A stretch of 64,000 nucleotides of DNA from Caldanaerobius polysaccharolyticus DSM 13641. Lineage in GTDB: Bacteria; Bacillota; Thermoanaerobacteria; Thermoanaerobacterales; Caldanaerobiaceae. The position numbers were made by a program, and so were the translations under genes. Where the stretch lies: the NCBI RefSeq assembly GCF_000427425.1, contig NZ_KE386494.1, forward strand, positions 849,608 through 913,607, read 5' to 3'. Below are positions 44,723 to 54,072 of the stretch, in pieces. Below the pieces are notes generated by a model. That model saw only the letters and a list, made by a program, of their open reading frames with translations, was not told where the DNA came from and did not search any database. Positions within the stretch are counted from its first letter, which is position 1; each line of letters starts with the position of its first letter.

Positions 44723-44751
44723 TTTCCCCTCTCCTTTCATGTTTGTATAAT

Positions 44752-44811
44752 ATAATACATATTTCGACATGGTTTCCAATATATAATACCAGTTTTTACA
44801 ATTAGAGTCAA
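44752..44811 (-). promoter_or_regulatory. Two tandem sigma-A-type promoters for abrB
   Basis: The distal one is TTGACT (44806-44811), 17 bases, TATTAT (44783-44788). The proximal one is TTGGAA (44774-44779), 16 bases, TATTAT (44752-44757), about 30 bases before the ATG. Tandem promoters are also known for abrB of Bacillus subtilis. Confidence 0.6.
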
Positions 44812-44883
44812 CACTTTTTTTCACTTTGCAGTAAAAAATCATAAATAAATTACGCCCTTCATATAAATAACCAGGTGATCGCC

Positions 44884-45459
44884 TTGATAAATACCATATG
44901 GTTTCTCCTCATATTTCTGAGCCTGGTAATAGGGTCAATAAATGGAAGGATTGATCAGGTGGTAAATGCAGCTGTGGAATCTTCCACAAAGGCTGTAGAA
45001 ATGGCCCTAGGCCTTATAGGGGTTATGTCTTTATGGCTGGGAATAATGAAAATAGCGGAAAAAGAAGGGTTGATACAAAGCCTCTCCCACGTCATAATGC
45101 CTTTTATCAGGAGGATCTTCTCAGACATACCGCCGAACCATCCATCTATCGGAGCCATGGTGATGAACATATCGGCTAACATGCTGGGATTAGGCAATGC
45201 CGCTACCCCTTTTGGCATAAAGGCCATGAAATTGCTCCAGGAGCTAAACCCTCACAAAGATACCGCCACTGACGCCATGTGCACCTTTCTCATAGTAAAT
45301 ACAGGCTGTATCCAGTTGTTACCCACCACTATCATAGCCATCAGGGCCGCTGCTGGTTCTAAAGACCCAATGGAAATTGTAAGCGGTGTAATTATAACCT
45401 CTACCTTAACGCTGGTATGTGGCATCTTTATCGCAAAGTCCTTTGAAAAAGACAGGTGA
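44884..45459 (+). CDS. spmA: Spore maturation protein A
   Basis: 191 residues, a membrane protein of the nucleoside-recognition (Gate) domain family with four to five helices. Characteristic segments are NMLGLGNAATPFGIKAMKLLQELN and NTGCIQLLPTTIIAIRAAAGS. SpmA and SpmB are needed for full spore core dehydration. The TTG is set by AGGTGA five bases upstream; a GTG nine bases earlier lacks a site. spmB follows after 6 bases. Confidence 0.93.
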   Translation: MINTIWFLLIFLSLVIGSINGRIDQVVNAAVESSTKAVEMALGLIGVMSLWLGIMKIAEKEGLIQSLSHVIMPFIRRIFSDIPPNHPSIGAMVMNISANMLGLGNAATPFGIKAMKLLQELNPHKDTATDAMCTFLIVNTGCIQLLPTTIIAIRAAAGSKDPMEIVSGVIITSTLTLVCGIFIAKSFEKDR

Positions 45460-45465
45460 TGAAAT

Positions 45466-45996
45466 ATGACCGCTCTTCAGATCATATCCCGCTGGACCAT
45501 ACCACTCATTTTGTTTATTGTACTCCTCGCAGGCCTTTTAAAAAAAGTGCCCCTTTATGAGGTCTTTATTGAAGGTGCAAAGGAAGGGTTTGATACCGTA
45601 GTCAAGATAATACCGCCACTGATAGCTATGTTTGTAGCTATAAACATGTTCAGAGCATCAGGTGCCCTGGATGCTATCGTCAAATTTTTATCGCCTATCA
45701 CGTCACTGATAGGAATGCCTGCAGAAGCACTCCCTTTAGCCCTCATGAGACCCCTCTCAGGAGGAGCATCTTTGGGAATAGTTTCAGATCTGTTGAAAAA
45801 TTACGGCCCCGACTCTACCGTTGGCAGAATGGCCTCTATCATGTACGGTTCCACGGAGACAACTGTGTATGTCCTCACGGTGTATTTCGGCGCAGTAGGT
45901 ATAAAAAACATACGATATGCCCTCTTAGCAGGACTACTCACAGACCTGTGCAGCATAATCCTTGCCGTGCTGATAACTCACGTGATGTTCGGTTGA
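45466..45996 (+). CDS. spmB: Spore maturation protein B
   Basis: 176 residues, same Gate-domain family as SpmA: the segments GFDTVVKIIPPLIAMFVAINMFRASGA (abridged), ALMRPLSGGASLGI and YGSTETTVYVLTVYFGAVG are diagnostic. It likely forms a membrane pair with SpmA in the developing spore. It is co-transcribed with spmA. Confidence 0.93.
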   Translation: MTALQIISRWTIPLILFIVLLAGLLKKVPLYEVFIEGAKEGFDTVVKIIPPLIAMFVAINMFRASGALDAIVKFLSPITSLIGMPAEALPLALMRPLSGGASLGIVSDLLKNYGPDSTVGRMASIMYGSTETTVYVLTVYFGAVGIKNIRYALLAGLLTDLCSIILAVLITHVMFG

Positions 45997-46055
45997 CATA
46001 TCATTATCCTTCCTATATCATTATATGTGAAGTCCTGTTAAAAAGGAGAGTAGCG

Positions 46056-46697
46056 ATGAGGGCATATCTTTTGGATTTTGACGGCACAATGACCGTAGAA
46101 GATGTGGGAGACGGGATAATAAAAAACTTCGCCAAAGATGGATGGCAAGAATATTTGGAACTGTGGGTACAGCGCAAAATAACCACTGAACAATGCGCAA
46201 AGGGACAATGGGAGTTGATAGAAGGACCATCCCAGCAGCTTTACGATTACATCCAGTCAAGGGAATTGGATCCGTACCTACCAGAATTCTTGCAATACTG
46301 CAAGCAAGAGAATTACGCTGTGTATATAAACAGCGATGGCTTTGATTTTTATATAAAGCGAATACTGGAAAAATACCATCTCGACTTAAAGGGCTATTAT
46401 AACCATCTGTCATGGGACGGCAACAGATGGTGTTTTGACTTTCCTTTCTCTGACAGCCAGTGTAAATTATGCGGAAACTGTAAAGCCAATAACGTAAAAA
46501 AACTTAAAGACAAAGGTTATGAAGTGGTATACGTGGGAGACGGCTATTCAGATAGATGCGCCTGTAGCTACGCTGATACGGTTTACGCTAAAAACCATTT
46601 ATTGCAATACTGTATCGACATGGGCCTTCCCCACATACCCTTTAATAATTTCAAAGATATACTGGAAGGCGAAAAAAAACGAGCAAAAACAGTATAA
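46056..46697 (+). CDS. HAD-IB phosphatase (MtnX/phosphoserine-phosphatase-like)
   Basis: 213 residues. The HAD nucleophile motif DFDGTMT is at the N terminus, the INSDGF motif II mid-protein, and YVGDGYSDRCA is motif III/IV. A CKLCGNCK cluster sits before it, as in MtnX-type 2-hydroxy-3-keto-5-methylthiopentenyl-1-phosphate phosphatases. No other methionine-salvage genes are nearby, so the substrate remains open. The ATG follows AAAAGGAGAG; it starts 60 bases after spmB. Confidence 0.75.
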   Translation: MRAYLLDFDGTMTVEDVGDGIIKNFAKDGWQEYLELWVQRKITTEQCAKGQWELIEGPSQQLYDYIQSRELDPYLPEFLQYCKQENYAVYINSDGFDFYIKRILEKYHLDLKGYYNHLSWDGNRWCFDFPFSDSQCKLCGNCKANNVKKLKDKGYEVVYVGDGYSDRCACSYADTVYAKNHLLQYCIDMGLPHIPFNNFKDILEGEKKRAKTV

Positions 46698-46710
46698 AGC
46701 GCTTGAGCTT

Positions 46711-46737
46711 AAAAGGGCGGAACAACCGCCTTTTTTA
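46711..46737 (+). terminator. Terminator after the HAD phosphatase gene
   Basis: AAAAGGGCGG, a 5-base loop, CCGCC and a run of six T form a standard intrinsic terminator 14 bases after the stop. Confidence 0.8.
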
Positions 46738-46748
46738 TTTTCACATAC

Positions 46749-46777
46749 TTGCATAATAATAAAATATGTTGTATAAT
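46749..46777 (+). promoter_or_regulatory. Sigma-A-type promoter for argF
   Basis: TTGCAT (46749-46754), 17-base spacer, consensus TATAAT (46772-46777). It is 37 bases before the TTG start. No clear ArgR box is seen. Confidence 0.75.
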
Positions 46778-46814
46778 TATACATAACATGCGGGGAGCAT
46801 GGGGAGGAGATAAC

Positions 46815-47756
46815 TTGAATCTTTTAAACCGTTCGTTACTTACGCTTAAAGAGTACACTCAGGAAGAAATCACATATCTTTTAGATTTAGCTGACAAAGT
46901 AAAAGAGGAAAGGCGAAAAAAAATCGTGCATCAGCGATTTATAGGCATGACGCTGGCCATGATATTCGAAAAACGCTCTACCAGGACCCGGTGCGCCTTT
47001 GAAACCGCTTTTGGAGAGGAAGGCGGCCACGCCGTATTCTTATCCACCGACGACATCCAGTTAGGCGCAAAAGAATCCATAGAAGACACTGCCAGGGTAC
47101 TGGGCAGGATGTTTGACGCTATAGAGTTTAGAGGCTATAAGCAGGAGACCGTAGAAACTCTAGCGAGGTACGCAGGAGTGCCAGTTTACAACGGGCTTAC
47201 AGATATGTACCACCCCACACAGGTGCTGGCAGACCTCATGACATTGCGAGAAGAATTTGGCAGATTAAAAGGCCTCAAACTCGTCTATATAGGCGACGGC
47301 AGAAACAACATGGCCCATTCACTAGCTATTGGATGCGCAAAGATGGGAATTGACTACGTAATAATAAGCCCAAAAGAGTTGTTCCCCGATCAAAGCTTCG
47401 TGCAGGAAATGAGGGAAATCGCTGAAAAAAGCGGCGCTTCTATCACGGTGACATCCCAAATAGAAGGCAACATCGCTGGGGCAGACGCTATTTACACCGA
47501 CGTATGGGCATCCATGGGAGAAGAATCAAAAGCCTCTGAACGCATTAAGCTGCTCACTCCATACAAGGTAGACAAAAAAACAATGGAGATGACCCAAAAT
47601 AGAAACTGCATATTCATGCATTGTTTGCCCGCAGTAAAAGGTCAAGAGGTGAGCTTTGACGTAATAGAAGGCCCTGCCTCAAGGGTATGGGATGAAGCTG
47701 AAAATCGCAAACACACTATAAAAGCGCTTATGTTGGCGACATTAGGAAAAGCCTGA
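46815..47756 (+). CDS. argF: Ornithine carbamoyltransferase
   Basis: 313 residues. The carbamoyl-phosphate loop STRTR (EKRSTRTRCAFE), HPTQ (MYHPTQVLADL), the ornithine-binding D-x-x-x-S-M-G (DVWASMGEE) and HCLPA are all intact; SMG identifies ornithine rather than aspartate as acceptor. The start is TTG after GGGGAGGAG, which gives the usual length. It stands alone, without other arg genes, so it could serve arginine synthesis or the catabolic deiminase route. Confidence 0.94.
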   Translation: MNLLNRSLLTLKEYTQEEITYLLDLADKVKEERRKKIVHQRFIGMTLAMIFEKRSTRTRCAFETAFGEEGGHAVFLSTDDIQLGAKESIEDTARVLGRMFDAIEFRGYKQETVETLARYAGVPVYNGLTDMYHPTQVLADLMTLREEFGRLKGLKLVYIGDGRNNMAHSLAIGCAKMGIDYVIISPKELFPDQSFVQEMREIAEKSGASITVTSQIEGNIAGADAIYTDVWASMGEESKASERIKLLTPYKVDKKTMEMTQNRNCIFMHCLPAVKGQEVSFDVIEGPASRVWDEAENRKHTIKALMLATLGKA

Positions 47757-47772
47757 CAGTTGTCAGGCTTTT
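47747..47772. terminator. Bidirectional terminator between argF and ricT
   Basis: A perfect 12-base-pair hairpin (AAAAGCCTGACA with TGTCAGGCTTTT) spans the argF stop, with A and T tracts that serve both convergent genes. Confidence 0.85.
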
Positions 47773-48640
47773 AAAAATCCAACGACTCCAGATCACTGGT
47801 GTCGCAGTCGTAATCCTCATCGTATTTGTTTACAACGACCACCTCGTCGGTATTAAAGTACTTGTATATCTCAATGCCATCCTCTTTTATTATCTTCACC
47901 TTCACCTTCCTGCTTATGGCGTTGATCTCGCATATAGTACCCGTTTCATCATCTGGGGTCATAACCAGGTCATTTACGCGCGGCAGGGTCTCTAAAAGCT
48001 GTTCATAACAGGGTTGCTCAAAATTAAGGCAGCACATAAGCCTTCCGCACAAGCCCGAGATCTTAGACGGATTTATAGTGAGCCCTTGATCCTTCGCCAT
48101 CTTTATCGAGACAGGTTCAAATTCTCCCAGGAAAACTTTACAGCATAGCGGCCTTCCACACGGTCCCATACCCCCAACGATCTTGGCTTCATCTCTTACG
48201 CCTATCTGCCTGAGCTCAATTCTGGTTTTAAACACCGACGCCAAATCCTTTACCAGATCCCTGAAGTCCACCCTGCCTTCAGCCGTAAAATAAAAAATTA
48301 TCTTGTTGTTATCAAAGGTGTACTCTACGTCCACCAGTTTCATCGCCATGCCGTGCTCTTGAATTTTTTTAAGGCAAATGTCAAAAGCCTTTTTTTCCCT
48401 CTCCTTGTTTTCGGCGTAGTGTATCTTATCTTCATCAGTAGCTACCCTTATGACCTTTTTTAAAGGCATCACGATCTCATCGTCAGCTACTTCCATCTCG
48501 CCCATAACCACTTCTCCAAATTCCACACCTCTTATGGTTTCAACTATGACGCAATCCCCTTTTTTTATACTCAACCCATCGGGATCAAAATAATAGGTCT
48601 TACCTGCTTTTTTAAACCTTACACCTATAACCTTAGCCAT
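47771..48640 (-). CDS. ricT: PSP1-domain protein RicT/YaaT
   Basis: 289 residues. The PSP1 domain is recognised by the Cys-rich core GGMGPCGRPLCC and LCGRLMCCLNFEQPC. In Bacillus RicT forms the RicA-RicF-RicT complex, carries iron-sulfur clusters, and helps RNase Y mature mRNAs; it also affects sporulation and competence. It starts 2 bases after holB in the conserved tmk-darA-yaaR-holB-yaaT operon. yabA, which usually follows, is missing. Confidence 0.9.
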   Translation of the reverse strand: MAKVIGVRFKKAGKTYYFDPDGLSIKKGDCVIVETIRGVEFGEVVMGEMEVADDEIVMPLKKVIRVATDEDKIHYAENKEREKKAFDICLKKIQEHGMAMKLVDVEYTFDNNKIIFYFTAEGRVDFRDLVKDLASVFKTRIELRQIGVRDEAKIVGGMGPCGRPLCCKVFLGEFEPVSIKMAKDQGLTINPSKISGLCGRLMCCLNFEQPCYEQLLETLPRVNDLVMTPDDETGTICEINAISRKVKVKIIKEDGIEIYKYFNTDEVVVVNKYDEDYDCDTSDLESLDF

Positions 48641-48642
48641 AT

Positions 48643-49560
48643 CTACACCAACTCCTGTAAACCGATCACCATATCTTCCATGGTGGAAAAGAAATTTACG
48701 TATTTATTAATCCGTCGCCTTGCCTGCTCTATCAACTTTATAGATTTTACCAAGGCCTTTAGGGATAATCTCAGCGAAATAGATTTGGCCTCTTCTAACT
48801 TATCCCCATTGCTTATTATATCATACATCCCCAGCTTTGCATATATCAAATCCATATACCATAATTGCAATAAATTCAATATATCGTCAATGTGATCCTG
48901 CCTGCTCTGCAGCTTTTCCACGTCTTCAATGCTCTTAAGCATCTGTTTGTCCAGTACATGGCAGAAAATCCCCCAGGTAACCTCTCTTATCTCATCAAAT
49001 TCTGCCGAGGTGGACACAGCCAGCGCCCTGGATACCGATCCTCCTGACAAGCTGGCGGCAAAAGCCGCCTTGGTCGGGTGGATTCCGTGGCTTTTTACAA
49101 GTATATCCGCTATATCCTTTTTGCTCAACGGGCCAAAGTGAAATACAATGCATCGGGAACGAATAGTAGGTAAAAGGGAACTTAAGCTGTTACACGTCAA
49201 TACGATAACCCCATAGGAGGGCGGTTCCTCCAGAACCTTCAAAAAGGCGTTCTGGGCCTCTGCCGTCATTTTTTCCGCATCTCTTACAATGTACACCTTG
49301 CGACCGGACCCAGACGGCACTATATTTATATCCCCTCTAAGCCTTCTTATATCTTCAATTTTTATGGTCTTCTCATCAGTCTGAAAGACCTTTATATCCA
49401 GTGAACAAGCGACAGCATTGGCCATAGCCAATGCTGTCGCAAATTTCCCCACACCCTCAGGGCCTTCAAATATATACGAGCTGGCTATCCTACCAGATTG
49501 TATCGCCTTAACCAAAGCCTTTATCACTGTTGTATGCCCTGTTATACTGTCAAAACCCAT
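48643..49560 (-). CDS. holB: DNA polymerase III delta' subunit
   Basis: 305 residues. Clamp-loader AAA+ signatures: a modified Walker A (GPEGVGKFATA), the segment DAEKMTAEAQNAFLKVLEEPP, and sensor 1 with the SRC motif (TIRSRC). Delta' is the rigid stator of the clamp loader. The ATG giving MGFDSITGH follows GAGGGGTG. Zinc-binding Cys residues found in dnaX/holB of some species are not evident. Confidence 0.9.
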   Translation of the reverse strand: MGFDSITGHTTVIKALVKAIQSGRIASSYIFEGPEGVGKFATALAMANAVACSLDIKVFQTDEKTIKIEDIRRLRGDINIVPSGSGRKVYIVRDAEKMTAEAQNAFLKVLEEPPSYGVIVLTCNSLSSLLPTIRSRCIVFHFGPLSKKDIADILVKSHGIHPTKAAFAASLSGGSVSRALAVSTSAEFDEIREVTWGIFCHVLDKQMLKSIEDVEKLQSRQDHIDDILNLLQLWYMDLIYAKLGMYDIISNGDKLEEAKSISLRLSLKALVKSIKLIEQARRRINKYVNFFSTMEDMVIGLQELV

Positions 49561-49571
49561 AACCACACCCC

Positions 49572-50015
49572 TCAAGCGTATAAATCTACCAGCATACCCC
49601 GTATATCATCCATCATCTTGACCAATTCTATCACGTCTTTATTGTCCTGAATAAACTGTTGGGCCATCATATCCAGCTTCTCTTCTACTTTTTCCACCAC
49701 AATGTAAACCTTTCTTCGGCCTTTATAGTCCATGGACTCCCTTCTAAACAACTCATAGCCTTTTACCACTTCTGATAGAAATTCTTTAACCAGCTTTTTG
49801 TACTCAATTAAACGCTCTATACCGGGGTTTTCTTTAAAAGCCTTACTCACCTCATCAATGTGCGACAGCAATTTATTTAACCTCTCGCCGTGGACCCTCT
49901 CAGCGGCATTATGAAACTCCCTCTCAAATAACCCAGCAGGATTACCAGCTCTTGCACCTTCTTTAGCTGCTGGAGAAGAGATCGCCGTCTTAACTGTCAG
50001 CGGATCTACCCTCAT
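49572..50015 (-). CDS. yaaR: YaaR-family (DUF327) protein
   Basis: 147 residues, mostly helical and charged; F-L-S-E-V-V-K-G-Y-E followed by R-R-K-V-Y-I-V-V-E-K-V is characteristic of YaaR. The function is not established. The ATG at 50015 is preferred over the GTG overlapping darA, because AAGGTG lies 5 bases before it. It sits in its conserved place between darA and holB. Confidence 0.85.
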   Translation of the reverse strand: MRVDPLTVKTAISSPAAKEGARAGNPAGLFEREFHNAAERVHGERLNKLLSHIDEVSKAFKENPGIERLIEYKKLVKEFLSEVVKGYELFRRESMDYKGRRKVYIVVEKVEEKLDMMAQQFIQDNKDVIELVKMMDDIRGMLVDLYA

Positions 50016-50017
50016 CC

Positions 50018-50347
50018 TCACACCTTCTTAAACTTATCTACGTCTACCACAAATATAGTAGCGCCTCCTATTGTGACCTCTACAGGCTGCGAGTAAAACA
50101 TGCCTGTGGTACCTCCCGCCGGCGGCACTGACGTGATATACTGGTCTCTGGTCTTGCAAACCCTCTCGATTATATCTATGACAGCATCCACCTTGTCCTC
50201 TTCAATTCCTATTAAAAGCGTGGTGTTGCCTGACCTCAAAAACCCCCCTGTGGTAGCTAGCTTGGTAAAGCTAAAACCTTCCTCTGTCAGCTTATTCATC
50301 AATTTATGGGAATCCTCATCCTGCACAATAGCGATAATGAGTTTCAC
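50018..50347 (-). CDS. darA: Cyclic-di-AMP receptor DarA (PII-like)
   Basis: 109 residues. It has the PII-like fold with N-terminal KLIIAIVQDED, the TTGGFL loop of the c-di-AMP site, and GNTTLLIGI. DarA (YaaQ) binds cyclic-di-AMP as a trimer; downstream partners are unknown. The start overlaps tmk by 4 bases. Confidence 0.92.
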   Translation of the reverse strand: MKLIIAIVQDEDSHKLMNKLTEEGFSFTKLATTGGFLRSGNTTLLIGIEEDKVDAVIDIIERVCKTRDQYITSVPPAGGTTGMFYSQPVEVTIGGATIFVVDVDKFKKV

Positions 50348-50955
50348 AACAATCGCCTCCCCATTTTATTTTTGATTATGGACAATACATCCTCAAAAAC
50401 CTGTTGAACGCCCTGCGCTGCGTCCACAACTTTAATCCTCTCCGGTTCTCGGTCTGCCAGATAAAGATAGCCTTCTCTCACCTTTCTGTAAAAATCCAGC
50501 TGTTCGCTTTCCAGCCTGTCTAATTTTTTTAGCCTGGCTTTGGCTACCATGGGATCCAAATCTAAAAGGATAGTCACATCAGGCTTTAAATCCCCTAATG
50601 CCATAGTATTCAGCTGATACACCGCCTGCAACCCTAAACCCCTAGCTATGCCCTGGTAAACCAAGCTGGAATCTAAAAACCTATCGCATATAACTATATT
50701 TCCTTTGTCTAAAGCCGGCTTTATTACCTTTTTTACCAGTTCCGCGCGAGAAGCCGCATAAAGGTAAGCTTCGGTTTCAGGAGCCATCGCATTTTCTTTA
50801 TCCAATAAAATCTCTCGTATTTTTTCTGAAACAGGCGTGCTACCAGGTTCCCTTACCAAAATTATACCATATTTTAAATTTTTTATAAAGTCTGAAATTA
50901 ATTTTATCTGAGTGGTTTTACCAGACCCATCTATACCTTCAAACGTGATAAACAC
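50344..50955 (-). CDS. tmk: Thymidylate kinase
   Basis: 203 residues. P-loop FEGIDGSGKTTQ, the DRF segment (CDRFLDSSLVYQG) and the lid region are typical. It phosphorylates dTMP to dTDP. The GTG giving MFITFEGIDG is chosen because AAGGAG lies 11 bases upstream and it matches the family start. Confidence 0.95.
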   Translation of the reverse strand: MFITFEGIDGSGKTTQIKLISDFIKNLKYGIILVREPGSTPVSEKIREILLDKENAMAPETEAYLYAASRAELVKKVIKPALDKGNIVICDRFLDSSLVYQGIARGLGLQAVYQLNTMALGDLKPDVTILLDLDPMVAKARLKKLDRLESEQLDFYRKVREGYLYLADREPERIKVVDAAQGVQQVFEDVLSIIKNKMGRRLL

Positions 50956-51056
50956 GCGTATCCGCACTCCTTAACCTCGATATTTTAATATATATTACCA
51001 CAAAAGAGCGCTGCAAAAAAGCCTTCAATTTTGCATTGTATGGCGCCGACCTTTGA

Positions 51057-51065
51057 TGATATAAT
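51057..51065 (+). promoter_or_regulatory. Extended -10 promoter for thrC
   Basis: TG-A-TATAAT forms an extended -10 element. No good -35 hexamer lies at the expected distance, which is usual for extended -10 promoters. It is 28 bases before the thrC ATG. Confidence 0.55.
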
Positions 51066-51093
51066 AAAATAAATTGTATACAGGGGGTATACC

Positions 51094-52590
51094 ATGCATT
51101 ACACAAGCACCAGAGATGCGAAAAAATCTTTCAATTCCGCTGATGTAATAAAGGCAGGGATTTCACCGGATGGTGGCTTGTTTTTACCCGAGTACATACC
51201 TAAAATGAGCAAAAGCCAGCTACAGCATATGATAGACAAGGACTACAGGGGTAGGGCCTCAGATATAATGCAAATGTTTCTCACGGATTTTAAGGAGCAG
51301 GAAATAGGTGCGATGATATCTACGGCATATCATCCCGCAAAATTTGACGATGAGCTCATCGCGCCGCTCCGCCAACTAAACCAAAACACCCACATCCTGG
51401 AATTGTGGCACGGCCCTACATGCGCTTTTAAAGACATGGCCCTTCAGGTTCTCCCACATCTTTTGGTGAGGTCAGCTCAAAAGACCGGCGATGCCAGCAC
51501 CTTTGTTATCCTCGTAGCCACATCCGGCGATACAGGAAAGGCTGCGCTGGAAGGCTTTGCCGACGTAAGTGGAACCCGTATAATCGTGTTTTACCCCGAA
51601 CAGGGCGTAAGCACCATGCAGAAGCTTCAGATGATAACCCAGAAAGGCGATAATGTAGCTGTAATAGGGGTTGCAGGCAATTTTGATGATGCTCAGACAG
51701 GGGTTAAAGCCATATTCAACGACAGAGGGTTTAACGAAAGATTAAGCGAAAGAAGTATTAAGCTATCATCAGCCAATTCCATTAACTGGGGAAGGCTTCT
51801 GCCGCAGATCGTCTATTATGTCTCCGCCTATGTGGACCTGGTTAAATCAGGGCATATCAAAATGGGCGAAAAAGTAAACGTGGTCGTCCCAACAGGCAAC
51901 TTTGGAAACATACTGGCAGCATATTACGCCAGAGAAATGGGAATTCCCATCGGCAAGCTTATATGTGCATCCAACGCCAACAAAGTGCTTACAGACTTCA
52001 TAAGGACAGGTGTATACGACAGGAGAAGGGATCTTAAAAAGACCATCTCGCCTTCCATGGATATATTGGTATCCAGCAATCTAGAAAGGCTTTTATTTGA
52101 GCTGTACAATAGAGATGACCATAAAATCAGGCAGATGATGCAACTCCTCATGGAAAAAGGCGTGTACCAAATAGACACCCCTGTGCTAGAGAAGCTACAA
52201 TCGATATTTTACGCTAATTACGCTGATGACTATGCTACCATGAAGAGCATAAAAATTACGTATGATAAGTACCATTATGTGGTGGATACCCACACAGCCG
52301 TGGGCCTAAAGGTCCTGGAGGATTACAGAAAAGAAACAGGGGATGAGACCATAGCCGTTGTGGCATCAACCGCCAGCCCGTATAAATTCCCTAAAAGTGT
52401 ACTTTCTGCACTCAATGTGCCTATTGAGGCCGATCAGGATGAGTTCTCGCTTTTGGAAATCCTATCGGATATCAGCAGATTAGCCATACCTGACAGCCTT
52501 AAAAAACTCAAAGGAGCAGAAATCCGCCATAAAACAGTATGCAAAAAAGACGAGATGAAAGAAACGGTCGCAAATACGCTCTCCGTATGA
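51094..52590 (+). CDS. thrC: Threonine synthase
   Basis: 498 residues, the long class I form. The PLP lysine lies in HGPTCAFKDMA, and the phosphate-binding VATSGDTGKAALEGF loop is intact. It converts O-phosphohomoserine to threonine. It is inserted on the plus strand between tmk and the decarboxylase gene, which adjoin each other in Bacillus. hom and thrB are not in the window. Confidence 0.95.
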   Translation: MHYTSTRDAKKSFNSADVIKAGISPDGGLFLPEYIPKMSKSQLQHMIDKDYRGRASDIMQMFLTDFKEQEIGAMISTAYHPAKFDDELIAPLRQLNQNTHILELWHGPTCAFKDMALQVLPHLLVRSAQKTGDASTFVILVATSGDTGKAALEGFADVSGTRIIVFYPEQGVSTMQKLQMITQKGDNVAVIGVAGNFDDAQTGVKAIFNDRGFNERLSERSIKLSSANSINWGRLLPQIVYYVSAYVDLVKSGHIKMGEKVNVVVPTGNFGNILAAYYAREMGIPIGKLICASNANKVLTDFIRTGVYDRRRDLKKTISPSMDILVSSNLERLLFELYNRDDHKIRQMMQLLMEKGVYQIDTPVLEKLQSIFYANYADDYATMKSIKITYDKYHYVVDTHTAVGLKVLEDYRKETGDETIAVVASTASPYKFPKSVLSALNVPIEADQDEFSLLEILSDISRLAIPDSLKKLKGAEIRHKTVCKKDEMKETVANTLSV

Positions 52591-52615
52591 TATGAAAACC
52601 AAGGATCCAAAAGTC

Positions 52616-54061
52616 TTAAAAGGAGGACACCACAGGAATGGATAAAGCGTCCTCTTTTTTTATTCCCTGTACCCTTTCATACCTCCCTATACACTCAATG
52701 GCCTCTTTTGTTATCATCTCTCCGGGGCAGAGGACAGGTATTCCAGGAGGGTATGGCACAATAAAATCGCCGCAAATCATACCTTCGGCTTGATCCAGCG
52801 GCACTTCTGCTTTTGGCGAATAATAAGCCTCTCTCGGAGCAAGCGCCATCGGTGGCAAAGGAATATCCACATTTTCCACAGGTAAATGCCCTCTTTTAGG
52901 GAACTTTTGGGCCATGTCCATGAGGGCCTTTTGCAATGCGCCCACAGTGGAATTGTCATCAGCCATCGTTATCATGGCCAGCCCGTTATACGGGTCTGAC
53001 ATCTCCAGCTGTACCTTATACTGTTCCCTCAATACCTTTTCAATGTGGTATCCACTGTATCCCCAATGGGACATGCTTATTATAAGCTTTGTGGTATCAA
53101 AGCCAGCAATTCCATATCGGCCTATCATCTCATCCCCAGGGCACACAATACCCACATCCTTTAATCGCTGTCGTATCTCTACAGCCAAATCAATAGCCAC
53201 TTCCAGCATATCCTTGCCCTTTTCCTCCATCAACGCCCTAGCATAGTCCAGGGACGCCATGAGCATATAAGAAGGGCTGGTGGACTGTACCACCCTCAAT
53301 GCCTCCCTCACCCGCTCTATGTTCACCCTATCGGACTTCACATGGAGATAAGCTGTTTGAGTAAAAGCACACAATGTCTTATGTGCGCTTTGCACAGCCA
53401 TATCAGCTCCCTGGGCAATGGCATCATCAGGTAATCTTTTGCTGAAATGAAGATGGGCGCCATGAGCTTCATCCACCAGCAGTAGCTTACCCCTCTTGTG
53501 TACTTCATCGGCAATAGACTTTATATCAAGGCAAAAGCCGTAATAATTGGGACTGGTGATGACCACGGCCTTAGCTTCAGGGTACATATCCATGGCATGG
53601 GCGATATCTCGGGAAGTTATACCCATGGCTATACCGTACTCTCTGCAAAAATATGGCATTACATAACAGGGCCTTATGCCGCCAAGTATTAACCCGTTGT
53701 ACACCGATCTGTGGCTGTTTCTCATAACGATGGCGGTATCGCCAGGGTTTAAAACGCTTAAAATCATAGCGTACACCCCGGCTGTAGAGCCATTTACTAT
53801 AAAAAAAGTGTAATCAGCCCCAAAAGCTCGAGCAGCCAATTCTTCTGCCTCTTTTATAGGTCCTTCAGGGTAATGGAGGTTATCAAGGCCCGGGACTTCG
53901 GTGGCGTCCATTTTCGCCATGTCTTGTGCAAAACTAAAGCCTTTTAACTCCTTGCCACAAGCCTTTATAAAACCCCTGCCCTGTTTATGCCCTGGCATGT
54001 GCATGGGCACAATGCCTTGTTGCACGTAATCTTCCAGCGCTTCTAAAATGGGTATACGCAT
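52616..54061 (-). CDS. Orn/Lys/Arg decarboxylase (YaaO/SpeA type)
   Basis: 481 residues, PLP fold type I. N-terminal MPGHKQGRGF, the cofactor-binding DEAHGAHLHF, and the PLP lysine in QSAHKTL are characteristic of the basic amino-acid decarboxylase group; C-terminal PPGIPVLCPGE is also conserved. In Bacillus SpeA the substrate is arginine and the product agmatine; sequence alone does not separate arginine from lysine or ornithine. murG ends 11 bases upstream, so they may be co-transcribed. Confidence 0.88.
   Translation of the reverse strand: MRIPILEALEDYVQQGIVPMHMPGHKQGRGFIKACGKELKGFSFAQDMAKMDATEVPGLDNLHYPEGPIKEAEELAARAFGADYTFFIVNGSTAGVYAMILSVLNPGDTAIVMRNSHRSVYNGLILGGIRPCYVMPYFCREYGIAMGITSRDIAHAMDMYPEAKAVVITSPNYYGFCLDIKSIADEVHKRGKLLLVDEAHGAHLHFSKRLPDDAIAQGADMAVQSAHKTLCAFTQTAYLHVKSDRVNIERVREALRVVQSTSPSYMLMASLDYARALMEEKGKDMLEVAIDLAVEIRQRLKDVGIVCPGDEMIGRYGIAGFDTTKLIISMSHWGYSGYHIEKVLREQYKVQLEMSDPYNGLAMITMADDNSTVGALQKALMDMAQKFPKRGHLPVENVDIPLPPMALAPREAYYSPKAEVPLDQAEGMICGDFIVPYPPGIPVLCPGEMITKEAIECIGRYERVQGIKKEDALSIPVVSSF
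52618..52661 (+). terminator. Terminator after thrC
   Basis: GGAGGAC (52622-52628) pairs with GTCCTC (52649-52654), followed by eight T residues. It overlaps the 3' end of the convergent decarboxylase gene. Confidence 0.6.
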
Positions 54062-54072
54062 TTTTACATCCC

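Noticed and set aside
44853-44868. A CATATAAAT element resembling a sigma-E -10 box before spmA
   Set aside because: Its predicted start would fall at or after the ribosome site of spmA, leaving no usable leader, and the -35 match is poor.
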